Assembly (NCBI GenBank): GCA_017936245.1
Contig: JAGBFY010000136.1
Location: 1-7,107 of the forward strand
Length of the DNA: 7,107 bases
Source of the DNA: Kiritimatiellia bacterium
GTDB taxonomy: Bacteria > Verrucomicrobiota > Kiritimatiellia > RFP12 > UBA1067
Direction: 5' to 3'
The notes beneath the pieces were generated by a model that was not told the origin of the DNA, ran no database searches, and saw only the letters and a program-made list of their open reading frames with translations. Below are positions 5,981 through 7,107 of the stretch, piece by piece (positions within the stretch are counted from its first letter, which is position 1; each line of letters starts with the position of its first letter). The translations under genes were made by a program, and so were the position numbers.

Positions 5981-6805
5981 ATGAGGATGACGAGAAAAGA
6001 GTTTATGTCGTCTGCGGCGGCGTTTGCCGTCAGCCCGATGCTGGCTGATGGCGGCAGGAAGATTAAAACGCCTCTGATGCTTGATACGAAGCGCATGGCC
6101 ATTCATGACGGGCCTGGGATACGCACCACGTTCTTTGTGAAGGGGTGTCCGTTAAGGTGCATATGGTGCCATAATCCCGAGTCGTTATCCTCCAAGCCGC
6201 AGTGGGCGAGATTTCAGCATCTGTGCCGAAAGTGTGCGAAATGCACGATGGACGAGGCGACGTGTCCGACGAGGGCGCTGAAGCTCTACGGCAAGCCGAT
6301 GTCTATGGACGATATTGTCGCAAAGGCGCTTGAGGACAAAGCTTTCTATGACGAGTCCGGCGGCGGTGTTACGCTTTCAGGCGGCGAACCGCTGTTATTC
6401 TGGGAATGGGCGGTCGAGCTTTTCAGAAAGTTCAAAGTGGCGGGGCTGCATACTTGCATGGATACCTCGCTTTACGCACCGCCAGCGGCGATCGAGGCTC
6501 TGCTTCCGTATGTTGATATGTGGCTTCCTGATTACAAAGCCAAGAACGACGCATTGCACAAGAAGTTCACCAAGGTGTCGAACCGTATCATAAAGAAGAA
6601 TCTTGAGCGTCTTGTTGCGGCGAAGGCGAAGATCGAGGTGCGATGCCTTTCGGTGCCGAACTGTACTGACGGTGCCGATCTCGCCGCCCGCCACCGTTAT
6701 CTCAACTCCATCGGAATTCCGGAATCGGCGATAGTCGATCTCAAATACTACGATTACGCCCGCTCGAAGTATCTTGCTTTAGGTATGAAGGATACAATGC
6801 CGTAA
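5981..6805 (+). CDS. Glycyl-radical-enzyme activase (radical SAM) with Tat-like leader
   Basis: This 274-residue radical SAM protein should use SAM and an electron donor to place the glycyl radical on the enzyme encoded just upstream. HDGPGIRT (42-49), the cluster motif C56-PLR-C60-IW-C63 followed by HNPES, and SGGEP (133-137) are classical for the family. An insert carries one ferredoxin-like set, C82-x2-C85-x2-C88-x6-C95-P, where many non-PFL activases have two sets and PflA has none. Family members usually start about 25-30 residues before the first Cys, so some 26 residues are extra here: MRMTRKEFMSSAAAFAVSPMLADGG has the shape of a Tat leader, with Arg-Lys in place of twin Arg. An alternative start at 6077 (Met33) would give a leaderless form, but its nearest SD-like AGGAAG is 15 bases away. 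The C-terminal 83 residues are duplicated at 3142-3394. Confidence 0.94.
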   Translation: MRMTRKEFMSSAAAFAVSPMLADGGRKIKTPLMLDTKRMAIHDGPGIRTTFFVKGCPLRCIWCHNPESLSSKPQWARFQHLCRKCAKCTMDEATCPTRALKLYGKPMSMDDIVAKALEDKAFYDESGGGVTLSGGEPLLFWEWAVELFRKFKVAGLHTCMDTSLYAPPAAIEALLPYVDMWLPDYKAKNDALHKKFTKVSNRIIKKNLERLVAAKAKIEVRCLSVPNCTDGADLAARHRYLNSIGIPESAIVDLKYYDYARSKYLALGMKDTMP

Positions 6806-6818
6806 TGATTTTTCATTA
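6803..6818 (+). terminator. Weak AT-rich stem-loop at activase stop codon
   Basis: TAATGA (6803-6808) and TCATTA (6813-6818) form a 6-bp A/T-rich stem with a TTTT loop, followed by ATTTT. The truncated copy keeps most of it (TAATGA...TCATTT). It is too weak to be a convincing intrinsic terminator, and the next gene may well be co-transcribed. Confidence 0.2.
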
Positions 6819-6884
6819 ATTTTCCATCACATTTAAGAGTCCAGGAACACACAAATCTTTGACGTTGCCTGAGAGGATGTTGCA

Positions 6885-7107
6885 ATGAAGTGTAATGTTA
6901 AAAATCCAAATACCGTTCTGATAACAGGGGCCTCGAGCGGTATCGGTGAGGCTCTTGCCGTTGAGTGCGCAAGACGAGGCGTGCGAAACATTTTCTTCTG
7001 CGGACGTGATGCAGATAGGGTATCTGCCGTGGTTCGAAAATGTGAGGCAGCCGCAGCCAGTGATTCCATGAAACAGTTAACTGTCCGTGGAGAGGTGCTT
7101 GACGTTA
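6885..7107 (+). CDS. Short-chain dehydrogenase/reductase, N-terminal part (3' partial)
   Basis: The first 74 residues of an SDR oxidoreductase with a Rossmann fold are visible. VLITGASSGIG (residues 11-21) contains the TGxxxGIG dinucleotide motif; FFCGRD (37-42) places Arg41 where NADP-preferring members often have a basic residue; VLDV near residue 73 fits the Asp that contacts the adenine ring. The catalytic Ser-Tyr-Lys lies beyond the window. An AGAGGA-type ribosome binding site ends 7 bases before ATG 6885. The gene begins 79 bases after the activase on the same strand with no clear promoter or terminator between, so it may belong to the cassette and oxidise or reduce the carbonyl product of the radical enzyme. 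That link is inference; SDRs act on very many substrates. No export leader is present, so this protein should be cytoplasmic. Confidence 0.87.
   Translation, partial: MKCNVKNPNTVLITGASSGIGEALAVECARRGVRNIFFCGRDADRVSAVVRKCEAAAASDSMKQLTVRGEVLDV

Overview
The window looks like chromosomal DNA of an uncultured anaerobic bacterium. A gut-type lineage of the PVC group (Kiritimatiellota, Lentisphaerae or Verrucomicrobia) is my best guess, from the combination of a large beta-strand-rich surface protein, an orphan AAA_14/DUF4143 ATPase, extended -10 promoters almost touching the start codon, and a strictly anaerobic glycyl radical enzyme. No marker gene is present, so the taxonomy is inference.

Layout. 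Positions 1-1479 hold the 3' end of a secreted, beta-rich, autotransporter-repeat-like protein. Positions 1480-1930 are a 451-base non-coding stretch with an 11-bp tandem repeat, a REP-like hairpin, what may be a relic of a signal-peptide ORF, and a cluster of inverted repeats next to a promoter. Positions 1931-3133 encode an AAA_14/DUF4143 ATPase with a PD-(D/E)XK-like C-terminus; it is more AT-rich than the genes downstream. Right behind it, at 3142-3394, lies a truncated copy of the 3' end of a glycyl-radical-enzyme activase, about 91% identical to the intact activase at 5981-6805. Positions 3395-3670 are non-coding, with a perfect 13-bp hairpin and an extended -10 promoter.

The core of the window is a two-gene cassette: a 748-residue glycyl radical enzyme (3671-5917) and its radical SAM activase (5981-6805). 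They are separated by a nested inverted repeat whose right arm contains the start of the activase Shine-Dalgarno sequence. A short-chain dehydrogenase begins at 6885 and runs off the window; it may act on the product of the radical enzyme.

The main observation is that both proteins of the radical cassette carry N-terminal export-type leaders: a classical Sec signal peptide on the enzyme and a Tat-like leader (TRKEFM followed by an Ala-rich hydrophobic stretch) on the iron-sulfur activase. The known glycyl radical systems I can recall are cytoplasmic or inside microcompartments, so a cell-envelope version would be new. The catalytic Cys, the base Glu and the radical Gly of the enzyme, and the CxxxCxxC and GGEP motifs of the activase, are all intact.
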